The position numbers and the translations under genes are program-made. From assembly GCA_965249455.1 (NCBI GenBank), contig OZ252236.1:2232001-2296000 (forward strand): 64,000 nt of DNA, read 5' to 3'. The notes beneath the pieces are model-generated. The model saw only the letters and a list, made by a program, of their open reading frames with translations. It was not told where the DNA came from and searched no databases. How positions within the stretch are numbered: position 1 is the first letter of the stretch; each line of letters begins with the position of its first letter. This stretch comes from Jiulongibacter sp024742395. GTDB taxonomy: Bacteria; Bacteroidota; Bacteroidia; Cytophagales; Spirosomataceae. Positions 8,624 to 17,324 of this stretch are shown here, piece by piece.

Positions 8624-10111
8624 TTGATATTAAAAATACGACAAAAACAAAACGAGTTTTCACAAAAAACTAGTAATGAGAATAAGAAGTTATTGGGTCA
8701 ATACTTTACTGATTCACCTATTGCTGAATTCATGAGTTCTCTAATTGATGTAAAAGTTTTAAACTCCAAAAATGTGAGGATTTTAGATTGTGGAGCCGGT
8801 CATGGAATCTTGACTGTATCAACAGCTCTATATCTTTTAAAAAAAGGAATAACTAATATTCAAGTAACACTTATTGAGTTAGACCACAGAATTATTAGTG
8901 GACTTGCTGAAGTGTTAGAAGACTTGAAGGAAATCTTTTTGAAAGAAAATAAAATTTTCAATTACACAATTATTAATGATGATTTTGTGACTATGAGGCC
9001 AGATTTAACTGACAAAGAAGGTTTTGATCTCGCAGTAATTAATCCCCCATATTTCAAATACTCGGTTAAAGATTCAATTTATTCGAAAAGAACGTCTGAT
9101 TTATTTAAAGGAGATCCAAATATTTATGCTTCCTTCATTGCAATTACTCTATCTGCAATGAAGGAAAATGGTCAAATTATAGCAATCTCTCCCCGAAGTT
9201 TTTTGAATGGCCTTTATTTTAAAGGCTTTAGGAAATACCTATTGAACAACTCTAGGCTTGAATTGATTCATATATTTAAATCAAGAAAAAAGGTATTCGT
9301 GGATTCTGATATTTTGCAAGAGAATATCATTTTTAAACTTTTAAAAACGAACAAAAGTTATTCTGAAATATTGATTTCGAGTTGTAATAATATTTCTGAT
9401 TTAAAGCATTCAAAAAAAAGGCTATATCCACAAAATGTGATAATTGATGATAGTAATTCTGAATTTATTATAAGAATACCAGAAACTGAAAAGGATTATG
9501 AAACATTACAAATGGCTGAGAAACTACCTTCTTCTTTTGCACGAGAGGGGTATTTTATTTCCACTGGTCCTGTGGTTGAACATAGAACAAAAATATATCT
9601 TACATCTAATCATTCCCAAACTGGGCAAGTGCCTCTAATTAAAGCACATAATGTATTAGTTAACGGGATTCAGTGGGATGGGAAAAATAGTAAAGATCTC
9701 TCGTTTAATTTAACTAGTAATTTCGAAAAACACTTGATTCCAAATTGTAGATACTTAATTCTAAAAAGGTTTTCTTCGAAGGATGAAAATCGAAGACTGG
9801 TTGCGGGTGTATATAATCCAATCTGCAATCTTAAACACATAGGAATAACAAATAAACTTAATTATATCGGTCGAAAGGATTCAAAATTAGATTTGGATGA
9901 GGCAAGAGGTTTATCAATTCTTTTTAATTCTGAGTTTATGGATAATTACTACAGATGTATTTCAGGTAATACTCAGGTTAATGCTACCGATATTAGAGTA
10001 ATGAAAATACCAACTCGTCAACAAATTATTAAATTAGGTAAACAGGCCGTAAACTTTAGCGAACTGAATTACAAGACTATTGAACAAATAAATCAAGTTT
10101 TGAATGACTGA
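8624..10111 (+). CDS. N6-adenine DNA methyltransferase of a type II (PstI-like) restriction-modification system
   Basis: The 495-residue protein carries the gamma/Eco57I-like adenine methyltransferase arrangement: GQYFTDSPIAEFM near residues 25-37, SAM-binding motif I ILDCGAGHGIL at 53-63, acidic motif II LIELD, and catalytic motif IV NPPY at 140-143. The C-terminal half (from about residue 300) would be the target-recognition region. It should methylate adenine in the site cut by its partner. The start used is TTG at 8624; the next in-frame Met is residue 37, inside the conserved N-terminal block. Its last eight bases overlap the restriction gene (ATGACTGA), so the two are translationally coupled. 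Confidence 0.92.
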   Translation: MILKIRQKQNEFSQKTSNENKKLLGQYFTDSPIAEFMSSLIDVKVLNSKNVRILDCGAGHGILTVSTALYLLKKGITNIQVTLIELDHRIISGLAEVLEDLKEIFLKENKIFNYTIINDDFVTMRPDLTDKEGFDLAVINPPYFKYSVKDSIYSKRTSDLFKGDPNIYASFIAITLSAMKENGQIIAISPRSFLNGLYFKGFRKYLLNNSRLELIHIFKSRKKVFVDSDILQENIIFKLLKTNKSYSEILISSCNNISDLKHSKKRLYPQNVIIDDSNSEFIIRIPETEKDYETLQMAEKLPSSFAREGYFISTGPVVEHRTKIYLTSNHSQTGQVPLIKAHNVLVNGIQWDGKNSKDLSFNLTSNFEKHLIPNCRYLILKRFSSKDENRRLVAGVYNPICNLKHIGITNKLNYIGRKDSKLDLDEARGLSILFNSEFMDNYYRCISGNTQVNATDIRVMKIPTRQQIIKLGKQAVNFSELNYKTIEQINQVLND

Positions 10112-11075
10112 TTTAAGAGAATTGAAATTAAATGAAGCAAAGAAGATATTAAAAGCTTTAAATCTCCCAGAAGCCCAGACAAATAATCGATCTGCATGGG
10201 TATTTCTAGCATTAGCCAATATCAAACCTGCTGATAGTTGGAAAATTAGCCAAGCTCCACTTCTTCCTACATATTTAATTATGGAATTTATTCGTAGCAA
10301 TTATGGAATGGATTATAAGCCAAACAGTAGAGAAACCATTAGGAGGCAAACACTCCATCAATTTGAACAAGCTAGAATTATAGATCGGAATAGAGATAAT
10401 CCTAAAAGAGCAACTAATAGTAAGGATAATAATTATTCATTGAATAAGCCAATATTGGAAATACTCAAAAATTTCCCTGATGGAGAATGGACTTCTAAAG
10501 TTGCTGATTTTTTAAAAAATGTACCAAGTCTTAAGGAACAATATCAAAAAAAAAGAATATTTGATTTAGTACCTATTAAGCTTCCTAATGGAAAAAAAGT
10601 GACTTTATCGCCTGGGAAACATAATCAATTACAAGCCGATATAATCCATGAATTTTGTCCACGTTTTGTTGGTAAGGGTGGGATAGTGCTTTACATAGGA
10701 GATACTGCAAGTAGCCGATATGGAGAAGGAGGTAAATTGTTGCATTTAGAAAGTGATTTTCTTAAGTTATTAGGCGTATCACCAATGTCCCATGAAAAGC
10801 TTCCCGATGTTGTTGTTTATGACAGCAAAAATAAATGGCTCTTTCTAATTGAGGCTGTCACAAGTCATGGGCCAGTGTCTCCAAAACGTTGGAACGAATT
10901 AGAAAAGGAATTGGGTGAATGTAAAGTGGGGAAAGTATATGTCACCGCATTTACTAACACCGCTGAATTTAAAAAATATGTTTCTGAAATCGCTTGGGAA
11001 ACAGAAGTTTGGATAGCTGATAAACCTGAACATATGATACATTTTAACGGAGATAAATTTATAGGTCCAAGATAA
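10104..11075 (+). CDS. BsuBI/PstI-family type II restriction endonuclease
   Basis: The 323-residue protein has the layout of the BsuBI/PstI family: an N-terminal helical domain with winged-helix features (IRRQTLHQFEQARIIDRN near 79-96) and a C-terminal nuclease domain. The family block YIGDTASSRYGEGG is at 197-210, followed by LPDVVVYD (Pro234-Asp235) and LFLIEAVTSHGPVSPKR (Glu250). Characterised members cut CTGCAG with an adenine-methylating partner, so CTGCAG or a close relative is the likely site. That specificity is inference. It overlaps the methyltransferase by 8 bp and is followed after 13 bp by the DUF262 gene. Confidence 0.92.
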   Translation: MTDLRELKLNEAKKILKALNLPEAQTNNRSAWVFLALANIKPADSWKISQAPLLPTYLIMEFIRSNYGMDYKPNSRETIRRQTLHQFEQARIIDRNRDNPKRATNSKDNNYSLNKPILEILKNFPDGEWTSKVADFLKNVPSLKEQYQKKRIFDLVPIKLPNGKKVTLSPGKHNQLQADIIHEFCPRFVGKGGIVLYIGDTASSRYGEGGKLLHLESDFLKLLGVSPMSHEKLPDVVVYDSKNKWLFLIEAVTSHGPVSPKRWNELEKELGECKVGKVYVTAFTNTAEFKKYVSEIAWETEVWIADKPEHMIHFNGDKFIGPR

Positions 11076-11088
11076 AGAATATTAATCA

Positions 11089-12132
11089 ATGAAAAGACAG
11101 CCTACAACTCAACAAATCACATGGTTTCTTGATTTAGAAAGAAATGAACAATTGGATTTAAACCCACCTTATCAAAGGAAAAGTGTTTGGAGTTCGAAGG
11201 ATAAAAAATTTTTCTTAGATACAATCTTTAAGAACTATCCCGCACCTCCAATTTTCATTCACCGTACAATTGATGACAATGGTTTTACAGAATATCATGT
11301 TGTTGACGGAAAACAAAGGTTAGAAACTATAATAGGATTTGCGAATAATCAGATTGCCATGGCGGTTAATTTTGGCGATGTAAACCTAAATGGTAAAAAA
11401 TTTAAGAATCTTTCAACCGAGTATAAAAGAAAATTCTGGGATTACACGATGGTTGTTGATTTTATAGACAATATAGATGGTAATAATATTGAAGAGGTTT
11501 TTGATAGAGTTAATAGAAATGCAAGAAACCTTCAACAGCAGGAACTGAGGCATGCCAGATATGACGGTTGGTTTATAAATGTTGTTGAATTGGAATCGCA
11601 GAAAGAGTTTTGGTGGGACTTCAAAATTACCACAAAAGCAAGAGACAAAAGAATGCGAAATGTCCAATTTATATCAGAACTATTCATGATAATTTTGCAA
11701 AATCGCATGGTTGGATTTGATCAAAGTCTTATTGATGAAGTTTATGCAGCATATGATGATCTTGATGAGAAAATAGAGGATGAGGGGTTTGAGCCTGATG
11801 CTATTCTCGATAGGGTTGAAAATATTAAGGGATTAATTAGGAATCTTGATCACCATAATGGTTGTATCATGGATTTCGTTGCTGGGTCAAATAATAATTT
11901 CTATACCTTGTGGGCATTTCTATATATTCACCCTGACATTGACATTTCAGCTTTTGGCGATAAGTATAAAGCTTTTATGGAAGGCATCTCCAATATAAAT
12001 GATAGTAATTTCGTAAGAGAAGATTTACCAAGGAATCAAGTCCAATACTATGAGAACTCAAGAGGTGCAAGTACGGATTCCTATCAACGAGTAGAAAGAT
12101 TAAAAGCTTTAGAAAGTATTTTAGATGTATGA
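11089..12132 (+). CDS. DUF262 (ParB/GmrSD N-terminal-like) protein
   Basis: The 347-residue protein begins with a DUF262 domain, the ParB-related NTPase/DNA-nicking fold found in GmrSD type IV restriction enzymes and SspE. The signature PPYQRKSVWS is at residues 26-35 and the nucleotide-site motif VVDGKQRLET at 71-80. It lacks the DUF1524/HNH nuclease domain usually fused at the C-terminus in GmrSD; residues 170-347 are helical and carry no His-Asn-His motif that I can see. It ends with a four-base ATGA overlap with the RelA/SpoT gene, so the two products are probably made in fixed ratio and may act together. Its role in this operon is not established. Confidence 0.85.
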   Translation: MKRQPTTQQITWFLDLERNEQLDLNPPYQRKSVWSSKDKKFFLDTIFKNYPAPPIFIHRTIDDNGFTEYHVVDGKQRLETIIGFANNQIAMAVNFGDVNLNGKKFKNLSTEYKRKFWDYTMVVDFIDNIDGNNIEEVFDRVNRNARNLQQQELRHARYDGWFINVVELESQKEFWWDFKITTKARDKRMRNVQFISELFMIILQNRMVGFDQSLIDEVYAAYDDLDEKIEDEGFEPDAILDRVENIKGLIRNLDHHNGCIMDFVAGSNNNFYTLWAFLYIHPDIDISAFGDKYKAFMEGISNINDSNFVREDLPRNQVQYYENSRGASTDSYQRVERLKALESILDV

Positions 12133-13100
12133 AAATAGTTCAATCAATTCAAAACTTGTATGACTCTAAAGAACCTTACTATAAAATCTTAAATGAAAAA
12201 GTTGATGTGTTGGTTAGTAATAAGAAGAAAAGAAGTTGGCATTTTATTCATAGAATTAAGAGTCCCGAGAGTTTTGCTTTGAAGTTAGAAACAGGTCGCT
12301 TTACAGAAGAAACAATATTTAATGATTTTTTCGCATGTACTTTAGTTGTTGAAAATCTAGATGAAATATCGAATGCTGAAGGTTTAATTGACTCCCTATT
12401 TGAAGTGATTGATAGAAATCCAAGTTCTAATAATTTCACCTTCAAAAAGTCAGATAGTTTTCCATTTGATGATTTACGTTTATATTGCAAATTTAAGGAA
12501 AATAATGCTTTGCAACTTTCAAGTGAAGTCTCTGAATTAATTTTTGAATTTCAAGTAAAGACTTTTCTGCAGCACGCATGGTCAATTGCAACTCATGATA
12601 TAATTTACAAAACTGATAAAATTAGTTGGGGTAAAGAGAGGGTTGCATATCAGGTAAAAGCTGCCCTTGAACAGGCAGAAGTTGCTATAAGTGGAGCAAA
12701 TGATCTTAGCACATTACGAGGATTAAAAAAGGAAAATAAACTTGTAAAAAAAATAAACAGGGTTATTGCAATCTTAAATAAATATTTTGATTCTTCGGAT
12801 TTGCCAGTCGATAAAAGGCGACTATCTCAGAACATTATATCGTTTGTTGAGGCAATTGAAATCGATATTCAAAGGTTTGAACAAATACTTAAAGAGGAGA
12901 GCAGGCAAGGCCGAGGAACAAACTTGAAAAACTTATCACCTTTTCAAGTTATAATTATATCTGTTTACAATCAGGACAAGGACAAAATTGTTGGGCTTTT
13001 AAGATTAAGAAAAAAAACAGATTATCGGCTCTTAATTAGTCCAGAAATGGATATTCTACCTTTGAGAAATGTTGTAAGAAAGAATTTGATTAAATTATAG
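12129..13100 (+). CDS. RelA/SpoT-domain nucleotide pyrophosphotransferase-like protein
   Basis: The 323-residue protein has a synthetase-type RelA/SpoT domain (about residues 25-165) and no HD hydrolase, TGS or ACT domain. Catalytic features are present: the RxKxxxSxxxK pattern (Arg42, Lys44, Ser48, Lys52), Asp66 for metal, and Glu140 in EFQVKTFLQHAW with His149 and Trp151. The usual G-x-R after the metal Asp is A-C-T here (Ala69, Thr71), so the guanosine-binding edge is altered. Residues 170-323 are helical and unlike housekeeping (p)ppGpp synthetases. Toxic RelA/SpoT enzymes (toxSAS, CapRel) make alarmones or pyrophosphorylate tRNA; a comparable growth-arrest role in this island is inference. 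It overlaps the DUF262 stop by four bases. Confidence 0.85.
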   Translation: MKIVQSIQNLYDSKEPYYKILNEKVDVLVSNKKKRSWHFIHRIKSPESFALKLETGRFTEETIFNDFFACTLVVENLDEISNAEGLIDSLFEVIDRNPSSNNFTFKKSDSFPFDDLRLYCKFKENNALQLSSEVSELIFEFQVKTFLQHAWSIATHDIIYKTDKISWGKERVAYQVKAALEQAEVAISGANDLSTLRGLKKENKLVKKINRVIAILNKYFDSSDLPVDKRRLSQNIISFVEAIEIDIQRFEQILKEESRQGRGTNLKNLSPFQVIIISVYNQDKDKIVGLLRLRKKTDYRLLISPEMDILPLRNVVRKNLIKL

Positions 13101-13206
13101 TATACAAATAACAATTGAAATGATAAGGTTCTTTTATTATTATTCGATTTAATTGTAGCTGGAATTGGTAAAAATATGAAATATTTTTACCAATAGTTAT
13201 TTTATG

Positions 13207-14394
13207 TTACGACCAACCTTTTAAGTCATCAGGTTTAACTTTTGAAGTATACTTACGCAAATAATTTGAGGTGGTCGATGGGGAAATGTGACCATTTTGG
13301 TTTTGAACCAAACTCAAGTCTTTAGTATATTCAAATAATGAAATATTTCCTGAATGCTTTAAACCGTAAAGAGTGTAATTATCTCCAAACCCTAATTCCT
13401 TTAATATCTTTTTAAAATTTCTCCAGAACCAATACTTTGATATGGGTTTTAAACTTGGTTTGTGCTTACTGCCAAATAAATAGTATTCTTGAGGAAACTG
13501 ATCTAAATTCATTTCTGATAGTACCACTCTTAATTCATCAGATAAAACAGGTTTTTTTTGGATATCAGTTTTAGAGTTTTTTACGGATATTACTATATAA
13601 TCTTGGTATATGTCTTTGAGCTGAAGCAATCTGATTTCTTTGTAAGGTCTAGCAAAGGAATAATAGACAAGTTTTGTAAACAACCAAAGATCGAATAAGT
13701 CCTTGGCCTTAATAGTATTCCAAATTTTTATTCTTTCGTTTTCTGTGAATGGTTGATGTTTATCTGAAGCTTTGGATTTAGGCATTAGACCTGTAAATGG
13801 GTTTTTCTTTTCAATGTCGTACTTATCGTAGTACCAATCTAGTAATGTCTTGAATACAGATGCATAATACCTTGATGAAGCTGAACTAATCCCACTTGTC
13901 AAAAGAAATTCAATATATTCTCTTGCAAGTTTTCGGTCAAAAAAATCTGGCTTCATTCCTTCAATGTGATTTACTTTAATAAAGTGCTTGATTTTCTTTA
14001 TAGCTGTGCCATATCCCTCTAAGGTTGAATCCTCAAGCTTTTGAAGTTCCTTTTTATATTTTAAAAAATCAGGTATTATCTGCGATAAAGAATGTTTGGA
14101 AATAGCTTTTTTTTGCTCCTTATTTGCGTCAAAAATATAACCATTGGCGAGTTTGGTATTAATATCTGTCATTAAGGCTTTGCATAGTCTTATTCGTTCT
14201 TGATAATTTTTAATGTCATTATATTTTTTTAAGTCAACCTTTTTAAGAGAATCGCTGTTTGAATCATAGACATAAAAGCGGATTAACCAGGGCTTGCGTA
14301 TGTCACGCTTGCCATAAACAGCTTTTGGATAGAGAGAACAGTTCCTGTATGGTTGGTCATAAACATTGAAAAGTGTTTGATTTTTCGCTTTCAT
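13207..14394 (-). CDS. Tyrosine recombinase/integrase of the island
   Basis: The 395-residue protein has an N-terminal arm-binding region, a SAM-like core-binding domain (about 100-200) and a phage-integrase catalytic domain. Catalytic positions visible are Arg249 in SFARPYKEI, Lys275, His347 in YGLKHSGN, His369 in QNGHIS and Tyr378 in SNYLRKY. The second Arg of the H-x-x-R box is Asn350, a variation to note. It is transcribed inward from the right end, 78 bp from the attachment core. Its start codon touches the right arm-type repeats, so the integrase may repress its own expression. Confidence 0.93.
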   Translation of the reverse strand: MKAKNQTLFNVYDQPYRNCSLYPKAVYGKRDIRKPWLIRFYVYDSNSDSLKKVDLKKYNDIKNYQERIRLCKALMTDINTKLANGYIFDANKEQKKAISKHSLSQIIPDFLKYKKELQKLEDSTLEGYGTAIKKIKHFIKVNHIEGMKPDFFDRKLAREYIEFLLTSGISSASSRYYASVFKTLLDWYYDKYDIEKKNPFTGLMPKSKASDKHQPFTENERIKIWNTIKAKDLFDLWLFTKLVYYSFARPYKEIRLLQLKDIYQDYIVISVKNSKTDIQKKPVLSDELRVVLSEMNLDQFPQEYYLFGSKHKPSLKPISKYWFWRNFKKILKELGFGDNYTLYGLKHSGNISLFEYTKDLSLVQNQNGHISPSTTSNYLRKYTSKVKPDDLKGWS

Positions 14395-14412
14395 TGTTAC
14401 TTTTATTGTTAC
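14393..14412 (+). repeat. Right pair of integrase arm-type repeats
   Basis: ATTGTTAC occurs at 14393-14400 and 14405-14412, the same octamer, spacing and orientation as at 7355-7374. The first copy overlaps the integrase start codon (minus-strand ATG at 14392-14394), so binding would cover the translation start and probably the promoter. Confidence 0.65.
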
Positions 14413-14472
14413 GTTTTTAATTTACTGAATTGTAAAGTACTGTAAGATAGTTTATTATAATTGTATTTTTTA

Positions 14473-14489
14473 TTTGCGTTGTAAAATTG
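14473..14489 (+). repeat. Right attachment core (attR)
   Basis: TTTGCGTTGTAAAATTG is identical to 7254-7270. It lies 45 bp upstream of the polyprenyl-synthase start, so the island replaced the sequence further upstream of that gene and may have changed its promoter. Confidence 0.85.
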
Positions 14490-14534
14490 CGTAAATATCT
14501 AAAAACAGAGCTTTTTTAACCCTCGGCACGCTTA

Positions 14535-15509
14535 ATGCCCATCAATATAAAAGACATACAGGCTCCTATCGCTCAGGAGATGAAAGAGTTTGAGCAAAAG
14601 TTCAGGAAATCCATGAAGACAGATGTGATGCTTCTGGACCAAATCATGAGATACATCATTCACCGTAAGGGAAAGCAGATCAGGCCCACCTTTGTGTTTC
14701 TTTCTGCCGGTATGAATGGCCAGATTACCGAGGCTACTCACCGCGGTGCTGCCCTTATTGAACTGCTTCATACAGCTACCTTGGTACACGATGACGTGGT
14801 AGATGACTCCAACTATCGTCGTGGTTTTTTCTCCATTAATGCTCTTTGGAAAAACAAGATTGCTGTGCTGGTAGGAGATTACCTTCTGTCCAGAGGATTG
14901 CTTTTAAGTGTTGATAATGGAGATTTTGACCTGTTGAAACTGGTTTCTACGGCAGTCAAAGAAATGAGTGAAGGGGAGCTTCTGCAAATAGAGAAAGCCC
15001 GTAAACTGAACATTTCAGAAGAAATATATTATGACGTCATTCGTCAGAAAACAGCCTCGCTAATAGCCTCTTGTTGTGCCGTAGGTGCCGCCTCTGCCGG
15101 TGTAGATAAGGACCTCATTGAAAAAAACAGATTACTAGGCGAGAAAATAGGTATGGCGTTTCAGATCAAAGATGATCTCTTTGATTACGGTGACGAAGAA
15201 ATAGGTAAACCAACCGGTATTGATATCAAGGAAAAGAAACTCACACTGCCTTTGATCTATACACTGAACAATGCCAGCAGATCTGAGCGTAATCACATCA
15301 TTAATTTGGTGAAAAGGCACTCTAACAAACCCGCTAAAGTGCAGGAGGTGATTTCTTTTGTCAAAGCCTCCGGTGGTATAACCTATACCAAAGAAGTGAT
15401 GAGCACTTATGTGAATGAGTCTTATCAGATTTTGAAAGAATTTCCTGACTCCTCCTATAAAAAGGCTCTCAAGATGCTGATTCAGTACACTATGGAACGT
15501 ACTAAGTAA
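14535..15509 (+). CDS. Trans-polyprenyl diphosphate synthase (IspB-like)
   Basis: The 324-residue protein is a head-to-tail prenyltransferase that extends farnesyl or geranylgeranyl diphosphate with isopentenyl diphosphate, most likely to make the menaquinone side chain. The first Asp-rich motif is DDVVD (residues 86-90 in LVHDDVVDDSNYRRG) and the second is DDLFD (212-216 in QIKDDLFDYGDEEIGKP); the N-terminal GKQIRP block is also present. Two Asp before the chain-length floor and no bulky FARM substitution suggest a long-chain product. It stands alone beside the island's right junction. The ATG at 14535 fits the family N-terminus. Confidence 0.92.
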   Translation: MPINIKDIQAPIAQEMKEFEQKFRKSMKTDVMLLDQIMRYIIHRKGKQIRPTFVFLSAGMNGQITEATHRGAALIELLHTATLVHDDVVDDSNYRRGFFSINALWKNKIAVLVGDYLLSRGLLLSVDNGDFDLLKLVSTAVKEMSEGELLQIEKARKLNISEEIYYDVIRQKTASLIASCCAVGAASAGVDKDLIEKNRLLGEKIGMAFQIKDDLFDYGDEEIGKPTGIDIKEKKLTLPLIYTLNNASRSERNHIINLVKRHSNKPAKVQEVISFVKASGGITYTKEVMSTYVNESYQILKEFPDSSYKKALKMLIQYTMERTK

Positions 15510-15585
15510 ATAGAAAGTACAGTAAGTTTTGGATATTTTAAACTTTCAATAAATAATGAAAGTTAATATTCTGCTAAATTAGCCT

Positions 15586-15617
15586 TCAAAACACCGACAA
15601 TCGCAGGTGGTTTTTTT
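15586..15617 (+). terminator. Possible weak terminator after the polyprenyl synthase gene
   Basis: AAACACC and GGTGGTTT can pair across a short loop and are followed by a run of seven T. The stem is short and bulged, so this is tentative. Confidence 0.35.
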
Positions 15618-15640
15618 AACTTGCCAAAAAATTAACACTC

Positions 15641-17260
15641 GTGAACAAATTCCTACTTATACTTCTTATAGCAGCCACATCCTGCGTGGCACAGTCGCCT
15701 AAAAACAAAGTGGCCAAAACTGCTGCAAAGCCTAAACTTGTGGTGGGCATAGTGGTAGATCAGATGCGGTACGAATACCTGAGCCGATTTGAGTCTAAAT
15801 ACTCTGAGGGTGGTTTTAAGCGAATGATGAACCAGGGCTTTAACTGCAAGAACAATCAATACCATTATGCTTCTACCGTAACCGGGCCTGGTCATGCTCA
15901 CGTATACACAGGAAGTTCACCTGCCATTACGGGTATTGTAGGTAACGATTGGTACGAGAAAGTAATCAACAAAAGAATGTATGTGGCCTATGACAGTACG
16001 GCCACTCTGGTAGGAGAGGGGAACGACAGAGCAGGCATGATGTCTCCTAATAACATGAAGGTAACAACCATGACAGACCAGCTGAGAATTCATACGCAGT
16101 TTGGTTCTAAAGTCATTGGTGTAGCCATTAAAGACAGAGGAGCTATTTTGCCGGCAGGGCATACAGGCACGGCCTATTGGTTTGATGCCTCGTCTGGCAA
16201 CTGGATTACCAGTAACCACTACATGGAGCAATTACCTGCCTGGGCCAAAGCCTTTAATGATAAAGATATAGCTCAGCAATACACCAATCTTACCTGGGAG
16301 CCTTTGCTGCCTATTGAAAATTATACCGAAAGTGAAGAGGACGATCAGCCCTATGAAAACAGTATTTCCGGCGAACCGAAAGCGGTTTTTCCTCATAAAA
16401 TAGAATTAGGTTCATTGGCTTCTACGCCTTGGGGCAATACCCTGACACTTGATTTTGCTCTGGAAGCCATGAAAAACGAAGGTTTAGGCAAAGGTAGCTA
16501 TACCGATTTCCTGGCCATCAGCTTTTCTTCGCCAGACTATGCAGGCCATGCTTTTGGGCCACAGTCTAAAGAAGTAGAAGACATTTACCTGCGTTTAGAC
16601 CTGGAAATGGAAAGACTCCTTAAAGAACTGGACAAACAAGTGGGTGAAGGGAACTACACGGTATTTTTAACGGCAGACCATGCCGTGGCGGAGATTCCGG
16701 CTTTCCTGAAAAAACATGATGTTCCCACAGGCTTATTTATTGGCAACGAAGTAGAGAAGGAGGTTGAAGCTCTTCTGGAAAAAAAATTTGGAGAAGGAAA
16801 CTGGCTGCTCAGTTCGCAGAATTATCAGCTGTATATGAATATGCCACTGCTGGCAGAAAAGGACCTAGAACTTGAGGATATCTACGAGGTATTGCATCCG
16901 GTTTTAACCATGAAGCCGGGTATTTATCAGTTGGTTAACCTGAGAGATGGCGAGTTTGGCTCTATTCCTACCTACTATCAGGGTTTGCTTGAAAACCTCT
17001 ACAATCCCAAAAGAAGCGGGGAGTTCATTATCCTGGTAGAACCGGCCTGGTTTCATGGCTACACCAAAGGAACCACGCATGGCAGCATGTGGGCTTATGA
17101 TACGCACGTACCGCTTTTGTTTTACGGAGCCGGTGTGAATCAGGGAGCTACGGCCAGACCTACGCAGATCGCCGATATCGCCAGCACCATCAGTCAAATC
17201 TTAGGCATTCAGGAACCGAACGGTAATTTAGGTCAGCCTATACTGGAGGTACTGAAATAA
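15641..17260 (+). CDS. PafA-like secreted alkaline phosphatase/phosphodiesterase
   Basis: The 539-residue protein starts at GTG 15641 and has a signal peptide of about 18 residues. It belongs to the alkaline-phosphatase superfamily, PafA branch, which is common in Bacteroidota and acts on phosphomonoesters outside the cytoplasm. Metal ligand Asp40 is in VVDQMRYEY and the nucleophile Thr79 in STVTGPGHA; the numbering matches the PafA nucleophile threonine. Further ligands are in SFSSPDYAGHAFGP, the TADHAV motif and the GTTHGSMW histidine. It probably supplies phosphate from organic phosphate in the periplasm. No Pho-box was recognised upstream. Confidence 0.92.
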   Translation: MNKFLLILLIAATSCVAQSPKNKVAKTAAKPKLVVGIVVDQMRYEYLSRFESKYSEGGFKRMMNQGFNCKNNQYHYASTVTGPGHAHVYTGSSPAITGIVGNDWYEKVINKRMYVAYDSTATLVGEGNDRAGMMSPNNMKVTTMTDQLRIHTQFGSKVIGVAIKDRGAILPAGHTGTAYWFDASSGNWITSNHYMEQLPAWAKAFNDKDIAQQYTNLTWEPLLPIENYTESEEDDQPYENSISGEPKAVFPHKIELGSLASTPWGNTLTLDFALEAMKNEGLGKGSYTDFLAISFSSPDYAGHAFGPQSKEVEDIYLRLDLEMERLLKELDKQVGEGNYTVFLTADHAVAEIPAFLKKHDVPTGLFIGNEVEKEVEALLEKKFGEGNWLLSSQNYQLYMNMPLLAEKDLELEDIYEVLHPVLTMKPGIYQLVNLRDGEFGSIPTYYQGLLENLYNPKRSGEFIILVEPAWFHGYTKGTTHGSMWAYDTHVPLLFYGAGVNQGATARPTQIADIASTISQILGIQEPNGNLGQPILEVLK

Positions 17261-17284
17261 GGAAAATAAAGTCGTTTACGAAAG

Positions 17285-17322
17285 GCCATGAATCTCTAAA
17301 ATAAAGTTTCATGGCTTTTTTT
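17285..17322. terminator. Bidirectional intrinsic terminator
   Basis: GCCATGAA (17285-17292) pairs perfectly with TTCATGGC (17308-17315) and is followed by seven T; a short A run precedes the left arm. It sits between the converging phosphatase and methyltransferase genes, whose stops are 17260 and 17325, and can serve both. Confidence 0.75.
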
Positions 17323-17324
17323 GT

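Larger units (their letters stand above)
7254..14489. mobile_element. Integrated genomic island carrying a restriction-modification/DUF262/RelA-SpoT operon
   Basis: The segment is bracketed by identical 17-bp direct repeats TTTGCGTTGTAAAATTG at 7254-7270 and 14473-14489. A tyrosine-recombinase gene lies at the right end facing inward. Inside both ends sits the same pair of ATTGTTAC octamers spaced 12 bp start to start, in the same orientation, as expected for integrase arm-binding sites. Its DNA is visibly more AT-rich than the flanking housekeeping genes. Removing it would join the patatin and polyprenyl-synthase genes through about 150 bp of ordinary intergenic DNA. No relaxase, replication or conjugation gene is present, so it is a small integrase-mobilised defence island. 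Confidence 0.88.

Noticed and set aside
13207..14394. Integrase as an integron integrase for the cassette array
   Set aside because: It lacks the integron-specific extra helix region as far as I can see, faces its own att core, and belongs to the R-M island.
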